NCBI RefSeq assembly: GCF_018332655.1
Contig: NZ_BOQL01000029.1
Location: 62,001 to 126,000 of the forward strand
DNA: 64,000 nt
Reading direction: 5' to 3'
Source of the DNA: Actinoplanes auranticolor
GTDB taxonomy: Bacteria > Actinomycetota > Actinomycetes > Mycobacteriales > Micromonosporaceae
This document shows positions 47,201 through 51,338 of this stretch, piece by piece. The stretch's first letter is position 1. Each line of letters begins with the position of its first letter. The translations under genes and the position numbers were made by a program. The notes beneath the pieces were generated by a model that was not told where the DNA came from, searched no databases, and was given only the letters and a program-made list of their open reading frames with translations.

Positions 47201-49472
47201 TGCCGAGCAACGGCACCGGCTCGGCCGCCACCGTCGCCCAGTGCGCCTCGTCGGCACTGAAGTCCGCTCCGGACAGAGCCGTGGCCCACTGCCGGTACGA
47301 GGTCGGCGCGGGCGCGATCGGCAGCCCGGTCCGCAGATCCTCGGCCAGCACGCGCAGCGAGACCCCGTCCACGACGACGTGGTGTACAGCCACGATGAGC
47401 TGCCGGGCCTGCTCCTGGTAGGAGAAGGCCACCATCCGGTCGGTGCTCAGGCGCGCAGCGGTCGCGTCCAGGTCCTCGCCGACCCGGACGACGTCGCCGG
47501 CAGTGACCGACCCGGCCGGGGCGACGGTCAGCACCGCGCCGTCGAGCGAGGCGCGCAACACGTCGTGCGCGGCCAGCAGCCCGTCCACCAGCTCGTACAG
47601 CTCCGGCAGCGTCAGGCCCTCCGGCATGGGCAGCGTGACGGCCTGGAAGAAGCCGTCGGTGGCCGAACCGACCTCGTCCAGCCAGGCGACGATCGGCGTC
47701 GGCGGGACCGGCCCGGCCCGGTCCACGGTGGTGGCCTCGGGCTCGGCCGCGGAGGCCACGACCAGGGCGAGCGCGGCCGGCGTGGGGTGGGCGAACAGGT
47801 CCCGGGCGCGCAGCGTGAAGCCGGCCCGCCGAGCCGCGCGGACGGCCCCGATGGCGACGATGCTGTCCCCGCCGAGCGCGAAGAAGTCGTCCTCGGCGCC
47901 GACGGTGTCCAGGCCCAGCACGGTGGCGAAGACCTCGCAGAGGGCGGCCTCGGTGGGCGTACGCGGCGCCCGGGAGGACGGTCCGGCCAGGACGGGTGCC
48001 GGCAGCGCGCGCCGGTCCACCTTGCCGTTGGCGGTCAGCGGGAACGCGTCGAGCAGCACGAACGCGGACGGGACCATGTACTCCGGGAGCCGGTCCGCGC
48101 ACCAGCCGCGCAGCTCGTCCGGGGTCACGGGGGTGGTCGTGACGGCGTACCCGATCAGGTGCCGGTCGTGCACGACCACGACGGCCTGGCGCACCGCCGG
48201 ATGCGTCGCGGCGATCGCCTCGACCTCCTCCAGCTCGAGCCGCATGCCGCGGATCTTGACCTGGTTGTCGGCCCGGCCGACGAACTCCAGAGTCCCGTCG
48301 CCGTGCCACCGGGCCAGGTCACCGGTGCGGTACATCCGCTCGCCCGCCGCACCGAAGGGATTGGCGACGAACCGGGCGCCGGTCAGCGCGGGCGCGTTGA
48401 CGTAGCCGCGGCCCAGCAGGAAGCCGGCGGCGTAGAGCTCGCCGGTGACGCCGACGCCGACCGGGTTCAGCTCGTCGTCGAGGACGTAGAGCTGGGTGTG
48501 CGGGTTGGGCCGGCCGATCGAGGTGGCGATCCGCTCGGCCGAGTCGCGGTAGATCACGTGCGAGACGCCGATGGTGGCCTCGGCGGGACCGTAGCCGTGG
48601 TAGAGCGTGGTGCTGAGCTGGGCGCGGAACCGGTCGAACAGTTCCGGGGTGAGGACCTCGCCGCCGCACCAGACGTGCTTGAGGCCGTCCAGCAGGTGGG
48701 TGCCGCGGGCCAGCTGCAGCAGGACGTCCAGCATGGACGAGACCAGGTAGACGAAGGTCACACCCTCGGTGGCGATCAGGTCGAGCAGATACTGCGGATC
48801 GCGCTCCCCGCCGGGCTCGGCCACCACCACGTAGCCGCCGGAGACCAGCGGCAGCAGGATCTCGTTGACGCTGATGTCGAAGGACAGCGGGGCCTTGAAC
48901 AGCGAGGCGTCGCCCGGGCCGAAGTGCAGCACGTGCTCGACCTGCCAGCGCAGCCGCTCGGCGATGGCCTCGTGCCGGATCATCGCGCCCTTCGGCGTGC
49001 CGGTCGAGCCCGAGGTGAAGATGACGTAGGCCAGCTGCCCGGGCGCCACGGGGATTCCCGGGTCCCCGGCCACGCCCGGCGGCAGGTCGGTCAGCACGAG
49101 CCGGGCCCGGGCCTCGGCCAGCACCTGCTCGCGGCGCTGCGCCGGCCAGGCGGGGTCCACCGGGACGAACGCGCCCCCGGCGACCATGACACCGAGGACG
49201 GCGATGACCATGTCGGCGGACCGCGGCATCCCGATGCCGACGACGTCCTCGGCCCGGACGCCCTGCTCACGCAGGTGCCGCGCGACCGCGAAGACCCGGC
49301 CGCTCAGCTCCCGGTAGGTGAGCCGGGTCTCCCCGGCGACCAGGGCCAGGGCATCGGGGGTACGCCGGGCCTGCGCGACGAAATCAGCGACCGCCGTCGA
49401 AGTCGTCTCCGGACGGGTGTGGTTGTTCCACCGCGCGAGAAGCTCCTCGACACCCTGCAGCCCTGCCGTCAT
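28548..49472 (-). CDS. Six-module NRPS for an exochelin-like siderophore
   Basis: One 6974-residue polypeptide with 21 domains: A-T-E / C-A-T / C-A-T-E / C-A-T-E / C-A-T / C-A-T-TE. There is no N-terminal C domain, so module 1 starts the chain. A-domain codes read by hand against GrsA-Phe positions are fhOrn, beta-Ala, hOrn, Thr, hOrn and Gly. With E domains in modules 1, 3 and 4 the predicted product is D-fhOrn - beta-Ala - D-hOrn - D-allo-Thr - L-hOrn - Gly; the first five residues equal exochelin MS. The ATG at 49472 has GGAGGT ten bases upstream; a GTG at 49517 would add 15 residues but lacks a ribosome site. The iron box at 49528-49546 is the promoter control. An MbtH partner is at 56973. 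Confidence 0.95.
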   Translation of the reverse strand: MTAGLQGVEELLARWNNHTRPETTSTAVADFVAQARRTPDALALVAGETRLTYRELSGRVFAVARHLREQGVRAEDVVGIGMPRSADMVIAVLGVMVAGGAFVPVDPAWPAQRREQVLAEARARLVLTDLPPGVAGDPGIPVAPGQLAYVIFTSGSTGTPKGAMIRHEAIAERLRWQVEHVLHFGPGDASLFKAPLSFDISVNEILLPLVSGGYVVVAEPGGERDPQYLLDLIATEGVTFVYLVSSMLDVLLQLARGTHLLDGLKHVWCGGEVLTPELFDRFRAQLSTTLYHGYGPAEATIGVSHVIYRDSAERIATSIGRPNPHTQLYVLDDELNPVGVGVTGELYAAGFLLGRGYVNAPALTGARFVANPFGAAGERMYRTGDLARWHGDGTLEFVGRADNQVKIRGMRLELEEVEAIAATHPAVRQAVVVVHDRHLIGYAVTTTPVTPDELRGWCADRLPEYMVPSAFVLLDAFPLTANGKVDRRALPAPVLAGPSSRAPRTPTEAALCEVFATVLGLDTVGAEDDFFALGGDSIVAIGAVRAARRAGFTLRARDLFAHPTPAALALVVASAAEPEATTVDRAGPVPPTPIVAWLDEVGSATDGFFQAVTLPMPEGLTLPELYELVDGLLAAHDVLRASLDGAVLTVAPAGSVTAGDVVRVGEDLDATAARLSTDRMVAFSYQEQARQLIVAVHHVVVDGVSLRVLAEDLRTGLPIAPAPTSYRQWATALSGADFSADEAHWATVAAEPVPLLGSRALDPARDTVATEETLTVTLPPGVTERLLSTVPAAIHGGVNDALVAALALALSPDAPLLLELEGHGREEDVVDLDLSRTFGWFTTLFPVRLDVTGLSLAAAVKAVKEQLRAVPANGLSYGGLRYLAPRPELAVQPQVLFNYLGRFGADEEVVERRDPRMPLPRALEVNAVTVDTALSATFSWAGGVLTRARVQEIAGRWVELLTAIAADPGISGHTPSDFPLVGLSQADVDALGADVTDVLPLTPLQAGLYFHATYAPGADPYVVQQLIELDGPLDEERLRRAAGELFDRYPNLGAAFRPVGDGEVVAVVGPRPELPWRLVVTDDVDTVAAAERAQPFDLARPPGMRYALVRLAADRHVLVQTVHHIVADGWSVPLILNDLLARYAGQPLPPAPAYRDFLAHRGTGDPDAFARLLDGVDEPTLLAPGAGAPAARLSVTVDGTGVQAVARAYGITASNVLAAAWGVLVGRVTGRTDVVFGSTVSGRGGELPGIDGIAGLLINTVPARVRWTGADSLADVLRGFAASQREVVEHEQTALAEVQRRVGLPELFDTLVVVENYPAAAAPSDGDLRIAGMRVIEAPHYPVTLMVRPGDTIAVDLTHRLAPATAELLLEQYVRVLTAIAADASRPVAALDLLSADQRAAALALGLGAPAPATGTVPDMIAAVDPARTAVRGGAVELTYAELWSRAGEVAGALHAAGVRRGDVVAVATRRTAELPVALLGVLRAGAAYLPVDPGYPAARIEFMLEDAAPVCVLVDDPSARTLPPHDLPTVRVRTARGAAPAVTLEGDDAASVVYTSGSTGRPKAVVGTHAGLANRLAWARDAWDGEVRVAKSSMSFIDGTTELLGGLVAGATVVVADETAAADGAALARLVAESGATQLLAVPSLAAALAETAPDQVRGLHRWITSGEALDADTVAALVAASPGATVVNSYGASENTGDVLAGVVTPGEPVTLGRAVPGMRIYLLDAALEPVAPGAVGELYVGGVQLARGYRGQGGATAARFVADPFTPGERLYRTGDLGRWLGDTVEFLGRNDDQVKVNGHRVELAEVEAALLRRLGVREAVAVARNRKSLHAYVVGEDLDPQGLLATLREELPAYLVPATVTVLDAVPLLPNGKRDRRALPDPAAAGSAPPRTPREAVVCERLASVLGVESVGVHDDFFAAGGDSITAIRLVNLLARDGIVLTTQDIFRTRTAAAIAATGEEPVAEPGPASAAEVWELSPLQQGVYYQATFSDGASTYIAQNVFDLDRRIDVPALELAFAALLDRHPTLRVSFTGDPRPLQTVNPDVPAVVTVLDGDPEQIAAEDRERPFDLTAPPLIRLTVVRKPDGTDRLLLTCHFLLWDGWSRELVLRELFALYDSRGTRGALPLDGPGFTDYLAWIAGQDTTASAAAWKSVLGEPTIVVPEAVGREPVLSDRILAALPTGVTTRLNEQARRAGVTLNSVLTAALGLVLGHRTGRGDVTFGTTVAGRPTDLPGIENVIGLFLNTVPARVAATGGTPVVELARRAQQDRLDLAPHEYLGLGDIQRAAGHDQLFDTLYVLQNFLADDTFADLEAAQGIVDVEYTDTTHYPLTWVLTPGANLRIKLEYRPDVVTGATAKSMVDSLIAVLRTLADGLDVPAGAVPLSAADYPAGRTAEIPDETIAEMLAAQARRTPAAVALVAGEQQLTYAELDARIDAVARGLVARGAGPEQIVALALPRGVDMVVALFAVLRAGAAYLPLDLDLPAERRQQMIDDARPLLVLTSLDGLARDEGPVTHPDFTGDRLDRPAYVIYTSGSTGKPKGVVTPYRGLTNMQLNHRAEIFDPTVARARAAGVERLRIAHTVSFSFDMSWEELLWLVEGHEVHVCDEELRRDATALVAYCHSRGIDVINVTPTYAHHLFAEGLLDGHRMWLVLLGGEAVTEAVWSRLSDPDGPTGYNLYGPTEYTINTLGAGTADSTTPTVGRPIFNTRGHVLDTWLRPVPPGVVGELYIAGAGLARGYLHAPGLTATRFVAGPDGTRLYRTGDLVRERPDGNLDFLGRSDDQVKIRGYRIELGDVESAVAAVPGVRQAAVLARDGKLVAYLVGPVEPAEVRAALTERLPSYMVPSLYAVVAALPLTVNGKLDAAALPPGAPVLSAARGPRDERESLLCGLYADVLGLPQVGIDDDFFAIGGDSISSIAVAGRARKAGLPVTPRDVFRRRTVQALAAALPATTVEVRTDSGLGDIVLTPMLAETVKSATPLGHFYQSMAWHTPAALTRAQLETVLQALLDRHDLLRATFDGTLHVPPPGLRAGGLFAPDEDEAIRRLDPSRGIMLQAVWTGRKLTLVIHHLVIDGVSWRIITGDLARAWADVRAGRPVALDEVGASFRTFAATGADYSDQAGFWRATLADPGPDLGDRPVDPAVDTAATVRSITVSLPADVTVPLLSTVPAAMYGGVNDVLLTGLAVAVNRWRGLDAPVLVSLEGHGRTGDLDLSRTVGWFTAIHPVRLDPGPDGDVAAAARAIKEQLRAVPADGIGYGHLRWLHDEDLGPAPQILFNYLGRFGAEGGGDWSPAAPLREGVDPANPAMPLEINAHATGDVFTATLSWPAGILGEERVIALGEQWMAALRELAAADLAGHTLSDFPLVTLTQDDVDAFADATDVLPLLPLQEGMYFHSVTSEVDTYAVQQIAELTGQVDPARLRRAVEAAVRRHDALRASFRELRDGRIVQVISADVQVPWREYVADSPERLAEIAAAELAQPFDLAQAPVLRYALVSLSATEHRLVETMHHILADGWSYPLVFSDVVAAYHGRERPAPVATFRDHVESVVTRDREAARAAWASALADAEPTTLYPDLTTVSHHDSAFAVFTRSRELAEVARTHGVTVSTLVHGAWGLLLGRLRGRDRVVFGSTVSGRGGDLSGVETIVGLLINTVPVPMAWRPDEPLGDVLRRLQEQQTDVLDVQQVGLAELNRLAGVRELFDSMVVVENFPAVEGGDAEGLGVRGFTGTDSPHYPVSLVAFPGDDLTLEIKYDAAIGAATAERLAGLVHRILDQFADGIDRPVSTLDLGATATGGETVEVSDTTLDLCLDRPDAVAVTAGDSTLTYAGLEARSNRLAHELIARGVGPEARVAVALPRGADLIVALLAVIKAGGCYVPVDLGAPAARQEYILADAAPVCLIGDGGVPVDAPGRPDTRPQVALNGANAAYVIYTSGSTGKPKGVVVTHRDVLALFAAAERHFGFGPDDVWTMFHSYAFDFSVWELWGPLLYGGRLVVVPHDVARDPQRFRSLLRDEGVTVLNQTPSAFYPLIEADAAEPDRLPLRYVVFGGEALDLSRLVAWYARNTTPQLVNMYGITETTVHVSFRALHPDDVSRPSVIGAALPGLTVHVLDAYLQPVPEGVTGEMYVAGDQLARGYLDRPALTASRFVANPFGPGRLYRSGDLARWEDGELVYLGRSDHQVKIRGYRIELGEITAALLALGGVSDATVIVRDGRLVAYLVARAGTRPDADAIRAHLATTLPDYMVPAAFVTLDALPLTVNGKLDRDALPAPVAETRAVPAAADEPAAVTTLRELFAEVLGVPVPADGDFFALGGDSIVAIQLVNRAKRSGVRISPRDVFVKRTPAALAATDTKPAPVAAPSDGVGEVALLPIVHRLAELGGDVSRVHQSDLLRTPPGATAARLQQALDAVVERHDALRLRLSRPAPMLWSQEVTATGGVTLTTVDGIDPAVIKQAAEDAVARLDPDAGRVLEAVFFDGGPDAQGRLLLVAHHLVVDGVSWHILTEDLRQAYEGRTLDPVGTSLRTFARLLTEEAGSASRLAEFPAWQRALAPGGELVPEALPGGPTRDHEVRIPVDPALLSGDVTGKLLAALHTAVNQWRGAEADLVVDLERHGREPLGDADLSRTVGWFTSIAPVRLPATEPAGDGLGFGLLRYVNPRSAAALARLGTPQVLFNYLGRFTEETTDWSPADEDIKVRLDEVTPYLLEVNVWIRGQELHAVLTYADEGLGLDATRAIAGGWAAALSPAEQQWPLSPLQDGLFFQAKLAGDADVYLAQNAFDVNYRIDVPALERAFAAVLRAHPATRLAFTDEGREQPVAILGTDVPATVAVIELDDEAGLAEVVAADRTRPFDLARPPLARLTVVRRPGGRDRLLFTYHLLLWDGWSRELVLRDLFGAYAGRPVPGPRAGFTDYLSWLARQDKEASERAWAERLGEPTILYPAAAGTQPVLATSLGVQFTEAQTARLAEQARAAGVTLNAVLSTALGLVLGHASGRTEATFGTTVAGRPTELDGIEEVVGVFLNTVPQRVTFAAAEPVSDVLRRVQAERIELMPHEYLGLGDIQRAAGRGPLFDSLYVLQNFLDDDTFTDLETEHGIVDIEAVDATHYPLTWVVTPGRQLRVRLEYRSDVVAEAEARSLLDRFAEVLHTLDAGAPVAAVPLSGAPALPGHTAGIPDVTIAEMLAEQAARTPTRAALTHDGVTLSYAELDGRVSAVARGLRSLGAGPETIVGLALPRGIDMVVALFAVLRAGAAYLPLDLDLPAERRQDMIDDARPLVVLESLAGLYEEVGEPWRADFAPGTPGRLDRPAYVIYTSGSTGRPKGVVTPYRGLTNMQLNHREAIFAPTVAAAGDRVLTIAHTVSFSFDMSWEELLWLVEGHHVHVADEELRRDGRALVAYCAAHRVDVVNLTPTYAQALLDEGLLDSGHRPCLVLLGGEAVSEKLWAVLRDTEGVTGYNLYGPTEYTINTLGGGTEDSVTATVGRPIWNTTGHVLDAWLRPVPPGVAGELYIAGAGLARGYLNRPGLTASRFVAGPDGSRLYRTGDLVRERADGNLDFLGRTDDQVKIRGYRIELGEVETAVSAVPGVRQSAVLARDGALHAYLVGTATPAEVKAALAERLPSYMVPSLYAVVDVLPLTVNGKLDTAALPVPTPVATGSRPPADDRERRLCELCAEVLGLPSFGVEDDFFDAGGHSLTALRLLGRIRTELGGDLSLRVLFDARTPERLVRATAGPAQAALTARPRPEVLPLSPAQQRLWLLDQIDPGSSAYNYPLVLRLAGRIDVPALSLALADVVARHEVLRTLISGAAQHIAEPPATVPVSVGVPVGELVARPFDLAADLPIRAAVIDEGDSSVLALVLHHIAMDEWSDGPLLRDLSTAYLARLEGHAPAFTPLPVQYADYALSLQEDPAELDFWRTALRGLPDEITLPADAPRSPARTTAGLVSAALPATLIDPLREIARAGSASLFMALHATLAVLLSRHGAGTDVPIGSPTSGRGDAALDDLVGFFVNTIVLRTDLSGEPTFAELLRRVRAADLAAFEHAGVPFQQVVELVNPPRAAGRNPLFQAMIGYFHRPADGGPVLGLPVLPAPEVAADPKVDLNVTFIDGGPDGVEVSLEYDAGRFRPETAERLLERLTNLLTAFAADPGQPVGTAPLLTVADRRELAAEAWVPSDTPPWFTALARHAGEALVADGVSWSYAELDRASDAVAALLAARGIGPESIVGINLPRSAELVVAVLGVAKAGAAYLPLDPAFPTARLAFMVADAQPAAVIGDTEFEGVPTLSVGAAPAATFETVTVQPSQAAYVIYTSGSTGRPKGVVVTHGELGAFLAAVPLEAEDRLLAVTTLSFDISVLELMGPLLAGGTIVLASSAQVRDPLLLAELLREQRVTAMQATPSLWAALLESSDVDLRGVRALVGGEALPVSLAADLVARAAAVVNLYGPTEVTVWATRDEVTADWDGSIGKPLPGTGAHVLDERLQPVPPGVVGELYLGGAQVTRGYLGRPALTASRFVAAPGGQRLYRTGDLAVRRDGRLVYLGRTDHQVKVRGFRIELGEIEAVALAHPDVTRAVVVARGERLVAYLTTTGGTVPAGLWDDALPAYMVPAVCHVLDALPLTPNGKVDRAALPDLEVSSGGTAPRSRLEATVSRIVSEVLGVAEVGVHDDFFALGAHSLLLVRLATALRRELAVDVPVARLFTAPTVAGVARLLADDAPAGDALDPVLTLQVGAGLPPLFCLAPASGLAWQFAGLKRHLPADLPLIGLQSPLLSGGTLPPTLTELASTYADLVDAHRPDGPIRLLGWSFGGALALCVAATLTARGRTVDFVGMLDARRDAAQAPSTVAALLTEMGYEVSNADLTLPEAVTFVRAAGGGVAALTDEQIALVLANYLEADRLMAGAEYPLYPGTVCYVEATVPEQGFTGPGAPPWESVTGAMEVHELAVRHSELLDPATLELLGPLLASRLRLS
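32223..35207 (-). other. NRPS module 5: C*-A(hOrn)-T
   Basis: The C domain again carries an altered motif, YHLLLWDGWS near 34813 (second His replaced by Leu). The A code is D-M-E-N-L-G-L-I-N (hOrn). The carrier reads FFDAGGHSLTALR near 32386, the GGHS form used before ordinary L-accepting C domains, and there is no E domain, so the residue stays L. Long stretches are near-identical to module 3, including DNA identity around 33340-33372 versus 41678-41710. Confidence 0.88.
35208..39322 (-). other. NRPS module 4: C-A(Thr)-T-E
   Basis: The C domain has intact HHILADGWS near 38918. The A domain code is D-F-W-N-V-G-M-V-H, the standard threonine code. The carrier is FFALGGDSIVAIQ near 36517, and the E domain has HHLVVDGVSWHIL near 35970 with NYLGRF. 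Epimerising L-Thr at the alpha carbon gives D-allo-Thr, the residue found at this position in exochelin MS. Confidence 0.9.
39323..43546 (-). other. NRPS module 3: C*-A(hOrn)-T-E
   Basis: The C domain lacks the standard HHxxxDG: it reads CHFLLWDGWS near 43165, so the second (catalytic) His is Phe. The A domain code is D-M-E-N-L-G-L-I-N, the known N5-hydroxyornithine code. The carrier is FFAIGGDSISSIA near 40727, and the E domain has HHLVIDGVSWRII near 40240. C and A closely resemble those of module 5. In exochelin this residue is joined through its side-chain N-hydroxy nitrogen, which may explain the altered C motif. Confidence 0.88.
43547..46489 (-). other. NRPS module 2: C-A(beta-Ala)-T
   Basis: The C domain has an intact HHIVADGWS (near 46094), as in domains that accept a D-donor from an E domain. 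The A domain reads I-D-T-L-I-S-S-G-D. The usual Asp235 is missing and Asp appears at 236, the shift seen in beta-amino-acid-activating domains; it fits the reported beta-alanine consensus V-D-x-V-I-S-x-G-D. The carrier is FFAAGGDSITAIR near 43700. There is no E domain, as expected for an achiral residue. PanD in the same regulon supplies the substrate. Confidence 0.85.
46490..49472 (-). other. NRPS module 1: A(fhOrn)-T-E
   Basis: The adenylation core motif IFTSGSTGTPKGA is near 49018. Specificity residues read D-I-N-Y-W-G-G-I-G, the code known from coelichelin synthetase for N5-formyl-N5-hydroxyornithine. The carrier Ser is in FFALGGDSIVAIG near 47875. The epimerase has HHVVVDGVSL near 47380, GWFTTLFPVRL and VLFNYLGRF, so the residue should be passed on as D. 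No condensation domain precedes it, consistent with a loading module. Confidence 0.9.
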
Positions 49473-49527
49473 CTGTCCCGCACCTCCGATGTGGAACGCC
49501 CCGAGGGCGCGCGTCACCGACGCGGGA

Positions 49528-49546
49528 TTAGGTTAGCCTAACCTCC
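49528..49546. promoter_or_regulatory. Iron box in front of the NRPS
   Basis: TTAGGTTAGCCTAACCTCC matches the consensus at 16 of 19 positions, including TTAGGTTAG and CTAACCT. It ends 56 bp before the preferred NRPS start (49472). Its right half overlaps the stop codon of the D-Ala-D-Ala ligase remnant. Confidence 0.9.
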
Positions 49547-49710
49547 GGCTCCGGTGGTCCGCGGCCGGGTGACGCCGGCGACCAGAAAGCCCCGCAGGGC
49601 GGCGAACGGGATGCCGGCCCGGTGCCGGACCTGCGGGAACTGGGGACTCGGCCGTCATCCCCGGGAAGGCGTTGACCTCGGTGACCACCGGCTCGCCGGC
49701 CGGCGCCGCC
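49538..49710 (-). pseudogene. Remnant of a D-Ala-D-Ala ligase (ATP-grasp) C-terminus
   Basis: On the minus strand this gap encodes GEPVVTEVNAFPGMTAES, the highly conserved ligase C-terminal motif (E-V-N-x-x-P-G-M-T-x-x-S). After a one-base shift in the run of four C near 49642-49645, the next frame reads PQFPQVRHRAGIPFAALRGF and continues to a TAG at 49538-49540. Together this is the last ~55 residues of a D-alanine--D-alanine ligase-like protein. The rest is missing: upstream lies the protease gene. It is therefore a deletion remnant, not a working gene. Confidence 0.75.
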
Positions 49711-50563
49711 GCGCCAGGAGCACCACGACGACGGCCGCCAGCGCGACGAGGGCGCTCAGGCCGTAGTAGGTCAGGCGACGCTCACCCGAGCCGGGCCCGC
49801 TGATCGTGCCGGCGATCCAGCCGGCGAGATTGTCGGTACGGGCACTGAAGTCCGGCCCCGGGTGAGGGCACCGGGGCCCGCCGCTGACCACGGCCACCAG
49901 GACCGCGGTCCCGTCCCTCTGCTGCCGGAAGTACGGGCCCCCGGAGTCGTGGGGGCACGGGCTGGTATCCGCACGCGGGGCCTTGCCGGAAGTCTCGATG
50001 AGCGAATCACTCGTCGGACCGATGACGAACTGCCCGGTCTGGAGGCGTTTCGCCGGCTCGGAGCCGTCCCCGGCGGTAAGGCCGTACCCGGTCAGCCGGA
50101 CGACCTCGCCCACCGCGGGCGGCGCGGTGCCGATCCGCAGCGGGGTGATGTCGGTGACGGGGGGATCGATCTCGGCCAGGGCCACGTCGGCGCCTTCAGC
50201 CTGGCGTACGGCGACGACCTCGGCCTCGCGCCCCTCCCCGCTGCTCAGATCCGCCCGCCCGATGGTAGCGGTGGTGCGATCAGCTACGGTCCGGCTCACC
50301 CGGCGCCCCTCGGCTGAACGGAAGCAGTGCCCCGCGGTGATCACCCAGCGGGGTGCGACCAGAGCACCGGAGCAGGAGCTGTCCCGGGTGCCGGAACCGT
50401 CCGTGGGCAGCCCGGTCATGGTCAGCAACACCGTGAACCGGTAGGCGCCGGCGTCCACGTCCTCGCCGTGAGCGATGGCGGACGCCGGCTGGGCGCTCAC
50501 CGGTGCGACGGCCAGCGCCACGGCCGGCAGAACAGCGATCAGACATCGACGGACAGATCTCAT
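49655..50563 (-). CDS. Secreted trypsin-like serine protease, membrane-anchored
   Basis: A 302-residue S1-family protease. A signal peptide (MRSVRRCLIAVLPAVALAVAPVSAQPASA) is followed by the catalytic domain with His in WVITAGHC, Asp in GADVALAEID and Ser in DSGGPYF. A C-terminal hydrophobic helix (YYGLSALVALAAVVVVLL) and Arg-rich tail suggest anchoring. The last ~14 residues are coded by ligase-remnant DNA in another frame, so the original 3' end was probably lost. No iron box of its own. The substrate is unknown. Confidence 0.85.
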   Translation of the reverse strand: MRSVRRCLIAVLPAVALAVAPVSAQPASAIAHGEDVDAGAYRFTVLLTMTGLPTDGSGTRDSSCSGALVAPRWVITAGHCFRSAEGRRVSRTVADRTTATIGRADLSSGEGREAEVVAVRQAEGADVALAEIDPPVTDITPLRIGTAPPAVGEVVRLTGYGLTAGDGSEPAKRLQTGQFVIGPTSDSLIETSGKAPRADTSPCPHDSGGPYFRQQRDGTAVLVAVVSGGPRCPHPGPDFSARTDNLAGWIAGTISGPGSGERRLTYYGLSALVALAAVVVVLLARRRRPASRWSPRSTPSRG

Positions 50564-50678
50564 GGGGTGCCATGCTGCGCAAACGCCCGTCCGGAGGACG
50601 TCAGCACGGTCCTTATGGAATCTTTATCCCGGCTGTGCCAGCCTGGCGGGCGGTCGAGGACGGCGAGGAGGCGCGGCG

Positions 50679-51338
50679 TTGCGGGTGCTGGTGGCGGACG
50701 ACGAGCGGGTACTCGCTGACATGGTGGCCGAGGGGCTGCGTCGGCTCTCCATGGCCGTCGACGTGGTCTACGACGGCGTCGCCGCCTGGGAGAAGCTCGG
50801 CGTCAACCGCTACGACGTCGCCGTGCTGGACCGGGACATGCCCGGCAGCACCGGCGACGAGGTGTGCCGGCGGATCGCCGGGGCGGGGCTCGGCACCCGC
50901 GTGCTGCTGCTGACCGCCGCCGCCGGGATCCGCGACCGCGTCGAGGGCCTCGGCCTGGGCGCCGACGACTACCTGACCAAGCCGTTCGCCTTCGCCGAGC
51001 TCGTCGCGCGGCTGCAGGCGTTGTCCCGGCGCTCGGCTCCGGCGCTGCCCCCGGTGCTGGAGCAGGACGGCATCGTGCTCGATGTGACCCGGCACACCGC
51101 TGCCCGCGACGGGCTGGCGTTGTCGCTGTCGCCGAAGGAGTACGCCGTCCTGCACGTGCTCCTGCGCGCCGGCGGTCGCGTGGTCAGCGCCGAGGATCTG
51201 CTCGAGCAGGCGTGGGACGAGAACGCCGACCCGTTCACGAACACTGTCCGGACCACCGTCATGACCTTGCGCCGCAAACTGGGCGACCCGCCGGTGATCC
51301 ACACCGTGCCCAAGGTCGGCTACCGGCTCGGGCCATGA
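50679..51338 (+). CDS. OmpR-family response regulator
   Basis: A 219-residue two-component regulator. The receiver domain has the acidic pocket (VADDE), phosphorylation Asp in DVAVLDRDMPGSTGDEV, Thr in LLLTAAAG and Lys in YLTKPF. The C-terminal winged helix is OmpR/PhoB type (LSLSPKEYAVLHVLLRAGGRVVSAEDLLEQAWDENADPFTNTVRTTVMTLRRKLG). The likely start is a TTG at 50679 with GAGGAGG upstream; upstream in-frame codons lack a ribosome site. It overlaps the sensor kinase by 4 bp. Targets are unknown; the divergent protease is a candidate. Confidence 0.9.
   Translation: MRVLVADDERVLADMVAEGLRRLSMAVDVVYDGVAAWEKLGVNRYDVAVLDRDMPGSTGDEVCRRIAGAGLGTRVLLLTAAAGIRDRVEGLGLGADDYLTKPFAFAELVARLQALSRRSAPALPPVLEQDGIVLDVTRHTAARDGLALSLSPKEYAVLHVLLRAGGRVVSAEDLLEQAWDENADPFTNTVRTTVMTLRRKLGDPPVIHTVPKVGYRLGP

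Noticed and set aside
49473..49517. GTG at 49517 as NRPS start
   Set aside because: It has no Shine-Dalgarno site and would begin only 11 bp from the iron box; ATG 49472 has GGAGGT at good spacing.
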